NCBI RefSeq assembly: GCF_030070105.1
Contig: NZ_JASJOO010000002.1
Coordinates: 372,001 to 436,000, forward strand
Length of the DNA stretch: 64,000 bases
From: Bermanella sp. WJH001
GTDB lineage: Bacteria > Pseudomonadota > Gammaproteobacteria > Pseudomonadales > Oceanobacteraceae
Reading direction: 5' to 3'
Below are positions 37,657 to 47,928 of the stretch, one piece after another; the stretch's first letter is position 1, and each line of letters begins with the position of its first letter. A model generated the notes under the pieces. It was given only the letters and a program-made list of their open reading frames with translations, ran no database searches and had not been told where the DNA came from. Made by a program: the position numbers and the translations under genes.

Positions 37657-38403
37657 TTAGAAGCCTTGGATGGTTTGCATGCCAATGGTCGCGCTTTTTA
37701 GGCTAATGGTGTTGCTGTCGCCATTTTTCTGTTTGGTTTCTAGTTTGATTAATAAATACTCATAATCAACGGCAAACCATATGCGAGTGGATTCTTTGCT
37801 GTTTTCTTTTTCTTGTATGACTTCAACGGTGTTGATTGGGCCTTGCTTGGTTTCAGTTTGGCCAAGTTTTGCGACTTTAAATTCATACTGTTTAAGTCGA
37901 TTTTTGTAAGCGACGTCGTACTTGAATTCAGATTTGCCGGCAATGAGATCTAGGCGAATTTGTTCTTGGTAGCTTAGGTTGTCTTGTATGCCAAGTGTTA
38001 GCTCATAGTTGGCCCATTCATCCCGTTCTGGCACCCAAACTTGCTGCTTTTCCCAGTCAAAGGTTTGCGCTCTGCGCTTTTTAGATAAAAACCCGGATGT
38101 TTTATAGCGATAATGATGAGGTTTGACGGTGTTCTTTTCGATGCTGTATTGAGACTCTTCATGTAAATCAGCGATGGATGAGTAGGCTTCAAAGGTTAGC
38201 TGCCATAATCCGTCTTCGGTTTTAGAGAGTTTGCGGGTAGCGTCAACGGTAATGGGGAACCAGCCTGCTTTCCAAGTGGCCTCGTAGTTGGCCTCATAGG
38301 TTGAGAAGTTAGTTGTTGTGTTTGGCTCAGATTGTATTGATGTGTCGCTTAAGCTGGCTTGTGAAAAAATAGCGAACAATATGGTGATGATGATTTGATA
38401 CAA
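37657..38403 (-). CDS. DUF3108 periplasmic protein
   Basis: The 248-residue product has a signal peptide (MYQIIITILFAIFSQASL) and a beta-rich domain typical of DUF3108: YEANYEATWKAGWFPITVDA, LDLIAGK and RIWFAVDYEYLLIKLE. Function unknown; relatives usually follow purN, as here. It ends about 48 bases upstream of the riboswitch aptamer. Confidence 0.85.
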   Translation of the reverse strand: MYQIIITILFAIFSQASLSDTSIQSEPNTTTNFSTYEANYEATWKAGWFPITVDATRKLSKTEDGLWQLTFEAYSSIADLHEESQYSIEKNTVKPHHYRYKTSGFLSKKRRAQTFDWEKQQVWVPERDEWANYELTLGIQDNLSYQEQIRLDLIAGKSEFKYDVAYKNRLKQYEFKVAKLGQTETKQGPINTVEVIQEKENSKESTRIWFAVDYEYLLIKLETKQKNGDSNTISLKSATIGMQTIQGF

Positions 38404-38514
38404 AGCATCCTGCCTAGGTGAATCGTGAGTATGCGTTTGAGTATAAGCGCAGTTGCTGTGTCCATGCCAGCAACTGGCTAGAAATGTCTGTTCTAATTTA
38501 TGTGTTAGAACTTA

Positions 38515-39177
38515 TTAAGAAGTAAGTTGCACGCCAGACTCAGGAAGCGGTTGGTTGTCAAAATAAGCGTCGCCTTTAAGCATGCTGATTCGACCTTCTA
38601 CAAACCATTTAACGGCAATAGGGTAGATGACGTGTTCTTGCTGTTGTACGCGGGTTTTCAGACTGCCTTCATTGTCGTCATCTAGCACTGGGACTACGGC
38701 TTGAATAACGTTTGGGCCACCATCAAGATCTTCAGATACAAAGTGAACGGTAACACCGTGCTCTTTGTCGCCTGCTTCAAGGGCGCGTTGATGAGTATGC
38801 AGGCCTTTGTATTTTGGCAGCAGTGAAGGGTGTATGTTGATTAAACGACCCTTATAGCGGCGTACAAAGTCTGGCGTTAGGATGCGCATGAAGCCTGCCA
38901 ATACCACAAGATCAGGGCCAAATTGGTCGATCTCATGGATGAGCTTGCCATCAAATTCTTCACGGCTTGAAAATTCAGTGTGGTCAATGACCACACTTGG
39001 AATATCAAACTGAGCAGCGCGATCTAAACCCATAACGCCTGGGCGATTGCTGATAACACCAACAATATCGCCATCAATCTCTTTTTTCTGGCAGGCTTCA
39101 GCAATCGCTTGAAAGTTACTACCTGAGCCAGAGATTAAAACAACAATACGCGCAGGTTCTGCTTGTTCGGCTTTCAC
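38515..39177 (-). CDS. purN: Phosphoribosylglycinamide formyltransferase
   Basis: The 220-residue enzyme transfers the formyl group of 10-formyl-THF to GAR in purine synthesis. It has RIVVLISGSGSNFQAIAEAC, LAGFMRILTPDFVRRYKGR, the catalytic INIHPSLLPKYKG and GVTVHFVSEDLDGGPNVIQA. It lies 5 bases after purM. Confidence 0.96.
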   Translation of the reverse strand: MKAEQAEPARIVVLISGSGSNFQAIAEACQKKEIDGDIVGVISNRPGVMGLDRAAQFDIPSVVIDHTEFSSREEFDGKLIHEIDQFGPDLVVLAGFMRILTPDFVRRYKGRLINIHPSLLPKYKGLHTHQRALEAGDKEHGVTVHFVSEDLDGGPNVIQAVVPVLDDDNEGSLKTRVQQQEHVIYPIAVKWFVEGRISMLKGDAYFDNQPLPESGVQLTS

Positions 39178-39182
39178 TGTGC

Positions 39183-40238
39183 TTATTCCTCGTCTACGCC
39201 TTTAACGATAACGAGTTCTTCGCCTTCGTTTGCTTTTTCAATGCGGCCAACTAGGGTAGCGGTTTCGCCTTCTGCATTTAAGATATCCATAGTGGCTTGC
39301 GCGTCTTTTTCATCCACCACTACGATCATGCCTAGGCCGCAGTTGAAGGTAAGGTGCATTTCATGCCAATCGATATTGCCTTTTTCTTGAAGCCAGTTGA
39401 ATACAGCAGGGCGGTCCCATGCAGCGCTATCAAGAATACACTTGGTGCCTTCTGGCAATACGCGTGGGATATTTTCATACATGCCACCGCCAGTGATGTG
39501 GCAGATGGAATGCGCATCAATGGTTTCTAGCATTTTAAGAATCGGTTTAACGTAAATACGGGTAGGTGCTAGTAATGCATCGCCCAGAGTTTGACCGTCT
39601 AGGTCTTGGTTAAGGTCGGCACCGGATACTTCGATCACTTTACGTACTAAAGAGTAGCCGTTTGAATGCACACCAGAAGAACGCAAACCAATGATTACAT
39701 CGCCTGCTTTTACTTTGCTGCCGTCGATTAGTTCGGCTTTTTCAGCAACACCCACACAGAAACCGGCAAGGTCGTAATCTTCACCTTCATACATGCCTGG
39801 CATTTCGGCAGTTTCACCGCCTACAAGAGCACAGCCAGACTGTAAGCAGCCTTCACCAATACCCGTTACAACGTTAGTGGCAACATCAACGTTTAGTTTG
39901 CCTGTGGCGTAGTAATCTAGGAAGAATAGTGGCTCAGCGCCACATACGATTAGGTCGTTTACACACATGGCTACAAGGTCGATGCCGATGGTGTCATGTT
40001 TGCCAAGGTCCATAGCAAGGCGTAACTTGGTGCCTACGCCATCAGTACCTGATACAAGAACCGGTTCTTTGTATTTAGTTGGCAGGCTGCATAGACCGGC
40101 AAAGCCGCCAATGCTGCTCATAACCTCAGGGCGACGGGTTTTTTTAACCACGCCTTTGATGTTGTCAACAAGTGCATTACCTGCGTCAATGTCTACGCCG
40201 GCGTCTTTGTAGCTAAGTGACTTGTTTTGATCGCTCAT
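39183..40238 (-). CDS. purM: Phosphoribosylformylglycinamidine cyclo-ligase
   Basis: The 351-residue AIR synthetase has [61 protein letters not shown] and [13 protein letters not shown]. It is co-transcribed with purN and divergent from the DUF2066-hda operon. No clear PurR box was seen in the intergenic region. Confidence 0.97.
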   Translation of the reverse strand: MSDQNKSLSYKDAGVDIDAGNALVDNIKGVVKKTRRPEVMSSIGGFAGLCSLPTKYKEPVLVSGTDGVGTKLRLAMDLGKHDTIGIDLVAMCVNDLIVCGAEPLFFLDYYATGKLNVDVATNVVTGIGEGCLQSGCALVGGETAEMPGMYEGEDYDLAGFCVGVAEKAELIDGSKVKAGDVIIGLRSSGVHSNGYSLVRKVIEVSGADLNQDLDGQTLGDALLAPTRIYVKPILKMLETIDAHSICHITGGGMYENIPRVLPEGTKCILDSAAWDRPAVFNWLQEKGNIDWHEMHLTFNCGLGMIVVVDEKDAQATMDILNAEGETATLVGRIEKANEGEELVIVKGVDEE

Positions 40239-40418
40239 ATTAGGCAGCCCTTTTGTGCGGGAAAGTATCGATGAGTAAAAAAGGTCGCGGATTTTAACAC
40301 CTAGTAAGCTTTTTATAAATCATACATGTGCTTTAGAAGGCAGAATTTGCACTTGGGGGCTGCATTTTTTTTCGAATTTGTCAGAATAGCCGCCAATTAT
40401 AGGAATAAAGACCACTCC

Positions 40419-41504
40419 ATGAAATTTCAATTGTGTTTTATTGCACTTATTTTGCTCGCCACTTCATCATGGGCTAAGCCCGTTTCTGGTTTGTATGACG
40501 CACGTGTGCCTGTGCCTGATCAGCAACTTGTTAGTCGCCAAGATGGTGCCAAACAGGGATTAATCGAAGTTTTACAGAAGGTCAGTGGCTTTACGGTGCC
40601 GGCTGAGAATGCAGTTATTCTGAAAGCACTAGAGATCGCTGATCAGTATTTATATCAATACAGCTATGAGGCCGTTCAAAAGGATGAGTGGGATGCGTCT
40701 ATTCCTCCTGGGTCTAGTTGGCTGAAGATGCGATTTGAAGCGCAATCCATTCAAAGAATCATCAAAGCGGCGAATATGCCATTGTGGGGTAATAATCGCC
40801 CAACGGTTCTATTGTGGTTGATCAAAGAAGAGCGAGGGCGCTCGGTTTTAATAGATGGTCTTGATGATAACGTTTCAAAGGCTGTTGCCAATGCAAGCCA
40901 AGTCCGAGGTGTGCCGGTTGTACTGCCAGTTTATGATCTTGAGGACTCAATCCGCTTGCCACAAGAAAGCCTATGGGGGCTCTTCTCAGGCTCCATATTA
41001 GAGGCCAGTAAGCGTTACGATGCTGAATCTGTGATGGCGGCCCGGGTATATAAAAACACTAAGGGCAATTGGGTTGGGCAGTGGCGTTTTTATTTCAAAG
41101 AACGTGAGTCTAACTATGAGTTTGAAACTCAAGAGTTAAGCCAGCAAGTTCTGTCTGGCTTAAGTGCTTCGGCCGAGGTACTGGCCAATACGTTTGCAAT
41201 TAAACCAAATGATGCGCGCAGTGATGTGCTTGCTATAAAGGTGGGTAATGTTAAAAACCTTAAGCAGTATGCTGCTCTGGTTAACTATTTAGAAGATCTC
41301 ACCATTACCAAAAAGGTATTTGTTGCAGGTATAAAAGGTGATGATATGGACCTGCAGCTCACTTTAAGTGGAAGTTTTAGCCAACTAAAGCAAGTATTGG
41401 CCTTGGATAAAAAATTGATAGAAGAGGTTGTGCCAGTGAAGGCCGGCGGTCAAGAGTTAGACCCCTTGGTCCCACAGGTCATCAAATTTAGCTGGCAATC
41501 ATAG
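40419..41504 (+). CDS. DUF2066 periplasmic protein
   Basis: The 361-residue protein starts at ATG 40419, where a signal peptide begins (MKFQLCFIALILLATSSWAK). The frame runs 31 codons upstream without support. DUF2066 features include YDARVPVPDQQLVSRQDG, GLIEVLQKVSGF and a late LVPQVIKFSW. It heads the conserved cluster with a CDP-alcohol transferase, perM and hda. Function unknown. Confidence 0.88.
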   Translation: MKFQLCFIALILLATSSWAKPVSGLYDARVPVPDQQLVSRQDGAKQGLIEVLQKVSGFTVPAENAVILKALEIADQYLYQYSYEAVQKDEWDASIPPGSSWLKMRFEAQSIQRIIKAANMPLWGNNRPTVLLWLIKEERGRSVLIDGLDDNVSKAVANASQVRGVPVVLPVYDLEDSIRLPQESLWGLFSGSILEASKRYDAESVMAARVYKNTKGNWVGQWRFYFKERESNYEFETQELSQQVLSGLSASAEVLANTFAIKPNDARSDVLAIKVGNVKNLKQYAALVNYLEDLTITKKVFVAGIKGDDMDLQLTLSGSFSQLKQVLALDKKLIEEVVPVKAGGQELDPLVPQVIKFSWQS

Positions 41505-41509
41505 GTGTT

Positions 41510-42061
41510 ATGAAACAGACCATATTGCGTTACTTACCAAATATCATTACAGGGCTTCGTTTGTTAGCCGTGCCACCTGTGGCTATTTTGTTGTGGTTGG
41601 GTGAGTACAAAGTCGCATTGGTCGTTTTTGCACTTGCTGGGGTTTCTGATGGTGTAGATGGGTACTTGGCTCGTCGATTTAATTGGAAAAGCCACTGGGG
41701 CGCCATAATGGACCCACTTGCCGATAAGTTGTTATTGGTGACAACGGCTGCAGTGCTCATGTTAAAAGGTTTGTTGCCGTTGTGGTTATTTATTCTAGTG
41801 ATGGGCCGTGATGTGATGCTGGTTGGCGGGGCAGCATTGTACCGATTGTGGTTTGGCCCATTTGAGGTTAAACCTAGTATGCTGGGTAAGATCAGCACAT
41901 TTGTTCAAATTCTATTGGTTTTAAGTCTGCTGGTTCACATTGGTACAGGGCTTATGAGTGATGAGCAAATTCAATACATGATTCTAATATGCGCCACGGT
42001 CACTATTTTGAGTGGTGCTCACTATTTGTTTGTCTGGGTAAGGAAAGCCATTAATGAATAA
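41510..42061 (+). CDS. CDP-alcohol phosphatidyltransferase
   Basis: The 183-residue membrane enzyme has the family signature D-G-V-D-G-Y-L-A-R then G...D...D (DGVDGYLARR, GAIMDPLADKL). It resembles PgsA, but a second, better match lies at 61584, so this one may use another alcohol or serve as a paralogue. Its stop overlaps the next gene by 8 bases. Confidence 0.88.
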   Translation: MKQTILRYLPNIITGLRLLAVPPVAILLWLGEYKVALVVFALAGVSDGVDGYLARRFNWKSHWGAIMDPLADKLLLVTTAAVLMLKGLLPLWLFILVMGRDVMLVGGAALYRLWFGPFEVKPSMLGKISTFVQILLVLSLLVHIGTGLMSDEQIQYMILICATVTILSGAHYLFVWVRKAINE

Positions 42062-43124
42062 TATTGTTCAGCTTGGTATGAAGCCGTTTATTGTGGTTTT
42101 CATCATGGCATTATTGGGCTGGGTTTTATTTCAACTAGAACCGGTTTTAATGCCCTTTGTGATGGGAGCACTATTAGCTTACCTAGGGGACCCAGTGGCA
42201 GATCGCTTAGAGGCGCGGGGCTTTAGTCGAACATTATCTGTGGTTATCTGTTTTATAGTGATTACTCTGATATTACTTGGGGTGTTACTGGTGCTTGTGC
42301 CTCTGATTTTGAATCAAATTAAAGTGCTTTATGGGCATGTTCCTGCCATGTTTGATTGGTTTAAGTTGGTGGTTCAGCCTTGGTTGATTGACACGCTTTC
42401 TCTAGAGGCGGATGTATTTGATGTTGATCATTTGCGTGAGCAAATCATTAGCCAGTGGGGTGGTGCGCAAGACTTGATCGCAACGATTATGAAAAACGCC
42501 ACTTCATCTGCGTCTTCATTTGTTGGGTTTGTTGTGAATTTAACACTGGTGCCAGTGGTTGGATTTTATCTGCTTAGGGATTGGGATATTTTGATGGCCA
42601 AGCTTTTGAAGCTTGTGCCTGTTCGTTATCAAGGCACTGCCAGTCACCTAGGCAAAGAATGCAATGAAGTAGTGGGTGCATTTTTGCGCGGACAATTATG
42701 GGTAATGGCTGCTTTGGCGGTGATTTATGGTATTGGGCTTTGGATCGTCGGCTTAAAGCTAGCGCTGCTTGTTGCAATCATTGCGGGGCTGGCCAGTATC
42801 GTGCCTTACATGGGGTTTGCTATCGGTATTATTGCGGCTATGTTGGCCGGCTACTTCCAGTTTGGCTTAGACTGGTCGTTACTTTTCATTTTAATTGTAT
42901 TTGCAGTGGGCCAGGTCATTGAATCTGTGGTTTTAACCCCCATCTTGGTGGGAGATAAGATTGGCTTACATCCTGTGGCTGTTATTTTTGCCATTATGGC
43001 CGGTGGGCAACTATTTGGTTTCATGGGTGTGATATTGGCGCTGCCTGTCTCAGCCATAATTGTGGTACTCTTACGCCATATACATGAAATTTATAAAGAT
43101 ACAGAGTTTTATTCGGAAAGCTGA
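42054..43124 (+). CDS. perM: AI-2E family transporter (PerM-like permease)
   Basis: The 356-residue inner-membrane protein has about eight helices, with VLMPFVMGALLAYLGDPVAD, FVGFVVNLTLVPVVGFYLLR and a late GVILALPVSAIIVVLLRHI typical of the AI-2E/YdiK/PerM family. Substrate unknown. Its stop overlaps hda (TGATG). Confidence 0.88.
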   Translation: MNNIVQLGMKPFIVVFIMALLGWVLFQLEPVLMPFVMGALLAYLGDPVADRLEARGFSRTLSVVICFIVITLILLGVLLVLVPLILNQIKVLYGHVPAMFDWFKLVVQPWLIDTLSLEADVFDVDHLREQIISQWGGAQDLIATIMKNATSSASSFVGFVVNLTLVPVVGFYLLRDWDILMAKLLKLVPVRYQGTASHLGKECNEVVGAFLRGQLWVMAALAVIYGIGLWIVGLKLALLVAIIAGLASIVPYMGFAIGIIAAMLAGYFQFGLDWSLLFILIVFAVGQVIESVVLTPILVGDKIGLHPVAVIFAIMAGGQLFGFMGVILALPVSAIIVVLLRHIHEIYKDTEFYSES

Positions 43125-43831
43125 TGGCATCAATACAGGTTGTAGAGCAACTACCTCTTAGGGTTCAGTTGCGTGATGAAGCTACATTTGAAAACTTTTA
43201 CGCTAAACAAGACCTAGAAGCGGTTGAGCAAATTAAGCTTGCGGCGCAGGGTAAAGGTGAGCAAAGCATTTACGTGAGCGGTCAGATTGGTTCTGGCTGT
43301 AGCCATTTATTGCAGGCTGCTTGTCATGAAGCGCAAGCATCGGGTTTGAACAGTGTTTATTTGCCCCTTGATGAATTGGTTGGTTATTCGCCAGCGGTTT
43401 TCGAAAGCCTTGAGGATCTACCCTTAATCGCACTGGATAATCTTCAGTCCATAGCCGGTGATGAGCTTTGGGAAGAGGCGCTATTTCATATGTTTAACCG
43501 AGTGCGTGATGCAGGCGGTAGAATGATTTTTGCGGCGGATAAGCCTCTTGAAAAATTGGGCGTAAAACTTCCTGATTTACTATCCCGCCTTAAGTGGGGC
43601 TTGGTTTATGAATTCGACGACCCAGATGACGAATTTAAAATGGGTACTTTACAGTTGCGTGGTCATAACCGGGGGTTGGAAATCACAGCGGATGTTGCAA
43701 AATATGTGGTTCGCCATGTTAATGGTGATATGGAGCAGATGTTTGAAGTGCTGCAGCAACTTGATAACGCATCCTTAAGTGCTCAGCGTAAGCTAACACG
43801 GCCTTTTGTTAAGGCCGTGATGAATTGGTAA
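43124..43831 (+). CDS. hda: DnaA regulatory inactivator Hda
   Basis: The 235-residue AAA+ protein promotes hydrolysis of DnaA-ATP when bound to the sliding clamp. The N-terminus has the clamp-binding motif QLPLRVQL. The Walker A is the degenerate GQIGSGCSHLL, with Cys at the usual Lys/Arg position of the family. IALDNLQSIAGDELWEEALF and LPDLLSRLKWGLVYEF cover Walker B and the sensor region. Confidence 0.93.
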   Translation: MASIQVVEQLPLRVQLRDEATFENFYAKQDLEAVEQIKLAAQGKGEQSIYVSGQIGSGCSHLLQAACHEAQASGLNSVYLPLDELVGYSPAVFESLEDLPLIALDNLQSIAGDELWEEALFHMFNRVRDAGGRMIFAADKPLEKLGVKLPDLLSRLKWGLVYEFDDPDDEFKMGTLQLRGHNRGLEITADVAKYVVRHVNGDMEQMFEVLQQLDNASLSAQRKLTRPFVKAVMNW

Positions 43832-43844
43832 CGCTAATAGTCCT

Positions 43845-44351
43845 TTAACCGTTGTAGTCTTCTACTAAGCCGGCCTCTAGTAAACGTGCGTATAGCTCAA
43901 GGCAGGTACGTACTTTCTCTTCTGGTACTTTTAGATCCAGTAATAAATTGGACGAAAGATTTTCCAGCTCTTCTTGTAGCTCAGCCTCGTGCATTTGAAA
44001 TAACTCTGTCATGGGCACGATATCGAACGGCAGTTCAGCACCGTAAGCACCGTAAAGCGTGTTTAGCCATTTTTCATACATAAATGGTTCGCTTACAAAT
44101 ACAGGTTGTTTGTCCACATCTTCAGAAAGCTCTCGGATTACATCCAGTACTGTTTCGCCTACCATTTCTATTTGCTGGCGAGTGATACCGTGGCGATCTT
44201 CGTTAGAAGCATCCCATTTGCGCCATTCATCTTCAGGGCGGATCATTACATCTTTAAGCTGGCCATCAGCGATAGACCAGCATGCAGCGATGGGATACGC
44301 ATCTTCTTCGTAACTACTGCTCTCTAAGACTAGAAAACGAGGATATTCCAT
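43845..44351 (-). CDS. Exonuclease-fold protein, probably catalytically degenerate
   Basis: The 168-residue protein resembles the RNase H/DEDD exonuclease fold: FLVLESSSYEED (motif I region), PIAACWSIADGQL, VMIRPEDEWRKWDASNEDRH and GITRQQIEM. The DxE pair of motif I is reduced to a single Glu, so nuclease activity is doubtful. ATG 44351 is chosen (AGGA 6 bases upstream); TTG 44357 is an alternative. It is convergent with hda. Confidence 0.7.
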   Translation of the reverse strand: MEYPRFLVLESSSYEEDAYPIAACWSIADGQLKDVMIRPEDEWRKWDASNEDRHGITRQQIEMVGETVLDVIRELSEDVDKQPVFVSEPFMYEKWLNTLYGAYGAELPFDIVPMTELFQMHEAELQEELENLSSNLLLDLKVPEEKVRTCLELYARLLEAGLVEDYNG

Positions 44352-44385
44352 ATACAATCCTGTGCTAAGTAAATTGGAGTTAAAA

Positions 44386-44613
44386 ATGGATAGAAAAGAA
44401 AGAGACTTTTACCAGCGCGACGCAGAAGATCAAGCATCTTTTTTAGAGCAAACCTGGTGTAACAACTGTATGCAAGTGGATTTGGGCATGACCGATCCAG
44501 TTGAATACGAACTAGACGGTGTTGTTATGATCGAAGGTAAGTGTAAAAAATGTGGTGAAGCCGTTACCACTGAGCTTGCCGATGAAGACGATGAAAGCGA
44601 GTGGATTGATTAA
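44386..44613 (+). CDS. Small zinc-ribbon-like protein
   Basis: The 75-residue acidic protein has two CxxC pairs, WCNNCMQVDLGM and GKCKKCGEAV, likely binding one zinc. It ends in an acidic tail (DEDDESEWID). ATG 44386 has GGAG at good spacing. It is divergent from the exonuclease-fold gene. Function unknown. Confidence 0.8.
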   Translation: MDRKERDFYQRDAEDQASFLEQTWCNNCMQVDLGMTDPVEYELDGVVMIEGKCKKCGEAVTTELADEDDESEWID

Positions 44614-44637
44614 TTCTCTTTGATTTCTAATCTTATT

Positions 44638-44662
44638 AAACGCCACTGACCCAGTGGCGTTT
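44638..44662 (+). terminator. Rho-independent terminator
   Basis: CGCCACTG (44641-44648) and CAGTGGCG (44652-44659) with 3-base loop, flanked by AAA and TTTTT; it serves both the zinc-ribbon gene and the convergent DUF2069 gene. Confidence 0.8.
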
Positions 44663-44668
44663 TTCGTT

Positions 44669-45031
44669 TTATTGGCGTTTATGTAAGCGCGTATACATGT
44701 TAGACGCAACAAATTGCACTAGGGTAATTATAACCCCTAAGGTGGCAAGGTTGCTGTGTTGTGCGCCAAACGCCGATAGCATCCAGATAATAAAATAGAC
44801 CAAACAAACATAACTCATCCAAGCCATGCTGTTTTTGGTTTTCATGATCAAGGCTGGAACCAATACTAACCACGGAATGCCTTTGATGGCCGTCCATAAA
44901 ACACCAAGAAACACGTCATATAGGCCGTTAATTTCTAGATCTGGGCGATCAAAGCTACCAACGCCAAGTAAGATAAATTGCAGCACAAAACAGACAAGTG
45001 CAGTGTAATAGCTGATTTTTAATGTGTTCAT
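44669..45031 (-). CDS. DUF2069 membrane protein
   Basis: The 120-residue protein has four hydrophobic helices, with YYTALVCFVLQFILLG and GLYDVFLGVLWTAIKGIPWL matching DUF2069. It directly follows the WrbA-like gene. Function unknown. Confidence 0.85.
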   Translation of the reverse strand: MNTLKISYYTALVCFVLQFILLGVGSFDRPDLEINGLYDVFLGVLWTAIKGIPWLVLVPALIMKTKNSMAWMSYVCLVYFIIWMLSAFGAQHSNLATLGVIITLVQFVASNMYTRLHKRQ

Positions 45032-45628
<597 letters not shown>

Positions 45629-45976
45629 TTATAGAATCTCCAGTACATCTTCAGGTGGACGACCAAGGCGGGCTTGATCTCCATTGATAACAATCGGACG
45701 CTGAATGAGTTTAGGCTCATTAACCATGGCACTGATGAGTGCATCGTCACTTAAGGTCTTATCTTTAAGGTTTTGAGTTTTATACGCTTCTTCAGAGTTA
45801 CGAAGCAACTCACGTGGCGTAATACTCAGTTTACTTAATACAGACTTGATAGCATTGGCATCCGGTTTATCTTCTAGATATAGAAAAATGTCGGCTTTGA
45901 TGTTTTTTTGTTCAAGTAACGCGAGGGTTTCTCTTGATTTAGAGCAGCGCGGGTTGTGCCAGATCTCAATGGTCAT
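45629..45976 (-). CDS. arsC: Arsenate reductase (glutaredoxin type)
   Basis: The 115-residue ArsC has the active-site cysteine in HNPRCSKSRETL and the arginine of LIQRPIVINGD that binds arsenate. It is part of the arsC-wrbA-DUF2069 unit. No ars operon genes adjoin it, so a stress or general role is also possible. Confidence 0.92.
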   Translation of the reverse strand: MTIEIWHNPRCSKSRETLALLEQKNIKADIFLYLEDKPDANAIKSVLSKLSITPRELLRNSEEAYKTQNLKDKTLSDDALISAMVNEPKLIQRPIVINGDQARLGRPPEDVLEIL

Positions 45977-46027
45977 AATGGAGGCTCATTGCAAACTTAA
46001 ATAAAGGCGTTATTGTACTCATATTAA

Positions 46028-47239
46028 GTGGGAGTGCGAGTTTTGAATGTGAAGCATATTGCTAAGTTTTGCTGGTTATTATTACTTCGTTTTGAAAAAA
46101 ACGAGAATCGCAGTAATGCAGCTGAACTGACTTTTGTGACCTTGTTTGCCATCGTGCCTCTGATGGCCTCTGGTTATGTCATGCTTACCTGGTTTCCACA
46201 GTATGGCTCTTTAATTGATACCTTTCATGATTTTCTGTTTAAACATTTTGTACCGGCTTCAGGTGATGCCATTCAGGTTTATTTAAGTGATTTTTCTCAG
46301 CAGGCACGTAAATTAACTTGGATAGGTTTGGTGATATTGTTATTCAGTGCCTTGAGTTTGATGATGACAATTGAGCGTTCTTTTAATCGCATTTGGCGTG
46401 TTAAAAGTATAAGGGTGGGGCGGCGTGTGCTGTTTTATTGGCTTGTAATTATTTTGGGGCCGGTTTTATTGGGTGCCATGTTTTTGGTGAGCAGTTATTT
46501 ATTAAGCTCCCAGCTTTGGGTTGACCATGTCGATTCTGTCTTCCACTTTAATCAACTTCTATTTAAGTGGTTGCCTTTCTTGTTATCTATGACGGCTCTA
46601 ACAGGCATGTATTATTTTCTACCGTCTAGCCAAGTTAAAATTAAGCATGCATTGCTGGGTGGTGTATTTGGTGCTGTGTTTTTAGAAATTTGTAAATTAG
46701 CCTTTATTAAGATGGTGTCTTTTTCTCCATCATATCAATTGATTTATGGTGCGTTTGCCGTTGTGCCTTTATTTTTACTATGGATTTTTGTTGCTTGGTG
46801 TGTGGTCTTGTTAGGGGCGGAATTAGTGAGAGCTATGCCGTTTATCAATAAAAGCCAAAAGGGTGTTCAGGCCAGTGAATTAGATTGGGCTTTAATGATT
46901 TTACAGCGTTTAAAGCACACAACGCTTGATTCTAGGGTGAATAGAGAGGCGTTAAGTCAGGCCTTAACATTGATTAATGTGGATGAATGGGAAGCCTTGC
47001 TTGTTAAGCTGATTGATAATAAGTGGATTGAAAACCTTGACGATGAATTATTTGTAGTTGTCAATTTACACGACATGACAGTGGGTGATTTAAGTGAGCT
47101 TGTTCATGGTCAAAGGTTGGAAAAATTTGCAGTGATTAATACACATACAACGTGGTTTGAGCAGCTTAATCCCCGTTTAACAGAATTAAGAGAACAAAAA
47201 AAGGCAGCCCTTGGGCTGCCTGTTTCTGATGTGATTTAA
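46028..47239 (+). CDS. yihY: YihY/BrkB-family inner-membrane protein
   Basis: The protein of up to 403 residues has about six helices, with LTFVTLFAIVPLMASGYVML, YFLPSSQVKIKHALLGGVFG and YGAFAVVPLFLLWIFVAWCV of the YihY family, and a C-terminal winged-helix-like soluble part. The start is uncertain: GTG 46028, or TTG 46043 behind GGGAG. Its last 40 bases double as the terminator of the convergent CBS gene. Confidence 0.88.
   Translation: MGVRVLNVKHIAKFCWLLLLRFEKNENRSNAAELTFVTLFAIVPLMASGYVMLTWFPQYGSLIDTFHDFLFKHFVPASGDAIQVYLSDFSQQARKLTWIGLVILLFSALSLMMTIERSFNRIWRVKSIRVGRRVLFYWLVIILGPVLLGAMFLVSSYLLSSQLWVDHVDSVFHFNQLLFKWLPFLLSMTALTGMYYFLPSSQVKIKHALLGGVFGAVFLEICKLAFIKMVSFSPSYQLIYGAFAVVPLFLLWIFVAWCVVLLGAELVRAMPFINKSQKGVQASELDWALMILQRLKHTTLDSRVNREALSQALTLINVDEWEALLVKLIDNKWIENLDDELFVVVNLHDMTVGDLSELVHGQRLEKFAVINTHTTWFEQLNPRLTELREQKKAALGLPVSDVI
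47196..47220 (-). terminator. Terminator of the CBS gene, embedded in the yihY coding end
   Basis: GGCAGCCC and GGGCTGCC (47203-47220) with a 2-base centre. Read on the minus strand this is followed by seven T residues (complement of 47196-47202). It lies within yihY codons for KKAALGLPV. Confidence 0.8.
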
Positions 47240-47842
47240 TTAATGAGTTTGATGGCTTTCGCTTAATGCTCGGCTGTACTCTGCAAAGGTTTTTGCTGCT
47301 GGGCTTGGTTTGAAGAATATATTCAAAGAACGGGCGATGTGGCGGGCGCTGAATACACCTCGAATGTTTGTTTCGTGGCCATTTTTGGTGGTCACTAAAA
47401 TATATTCACTGCCTAAATCATTTAAAGTAAATAATACATCACCAATTTTTGCATTAAGCACATCTTGAATATCCAATACCGGCATATTCACAATGTCACT
47501 CATTAAGTGGCCAACTTTAATTTCACTGCGTTTCTTTTTGGTTTCGTTTATAAACTGAATTGGTTTTTCACCGGATATGTCGGCAGATGAAATAAGCCCG
47601 ACTATTTGGCCTTCTTTATTTTCTACTAATAACATACTTGTTTTTTCTTTCGCCATTTGTTTGCTGGCTGATTCAAGAGAAGCTTGGGTGGTGCATATGG
47701 GGGCTTTTTCTAGTCGATGGTCGGTCATAACCGATATAGCTGAGTCTTCTAAATCAAGCTCTTTATAGCCTCTATCTGGTGCTATTGGTTGAGGCTGTGT
47801 ATCAAGCTTGCTGAATTTGATGGTTTTATAATTCTCTAGCAT
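47240..47842 (-). CDS. Protein with two CBS domains
   Basis: The 200-residue protein has paired CBS motifs. The first runs around ISVMTDHRLEKAPICTTQAS and MLLVENKEGQIVGLISSADI. The second is GHLMSDIVNMPVLDIQDVLN then YILVTTKNGHETNIRGVFSA. Such pairs bind adenosyl ligands. No fused effector domain is present. Confidence 0.88.
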   Translation of the reverse strand: MLENYKTIKFSKLDTQPQPIAPDRGYKELDLEDSAISVMTDHRLEKAPICTTQASLESASKQMAKEKTSMLLVENKEGQIVGLISSADISGEKPIQFINETKKKRSEIKVGHLMSDIVNMPVLDIQDVLNAKIGDVLFTLNDLGSEYILVTTKNGHETNIRGVFSARHIARSLNIFFKPSPAAKTFAEYSRALSESHQTH

Positions 47843-47928
47843 GGTGATTCCTCCGCGAACACAAAGTAATCATAGTCAAAACTCGTCAGAAAGCTTTAAA
47901 TCTTGAGTAACACTAAGTAAAGATTTGT

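Noticed and set aside
40239..40418. PurR operator for purMN
   Set aside because: No palindrome resembling ACGCAAACGTTTGCGT was found between purM and the DUF2066 gene.
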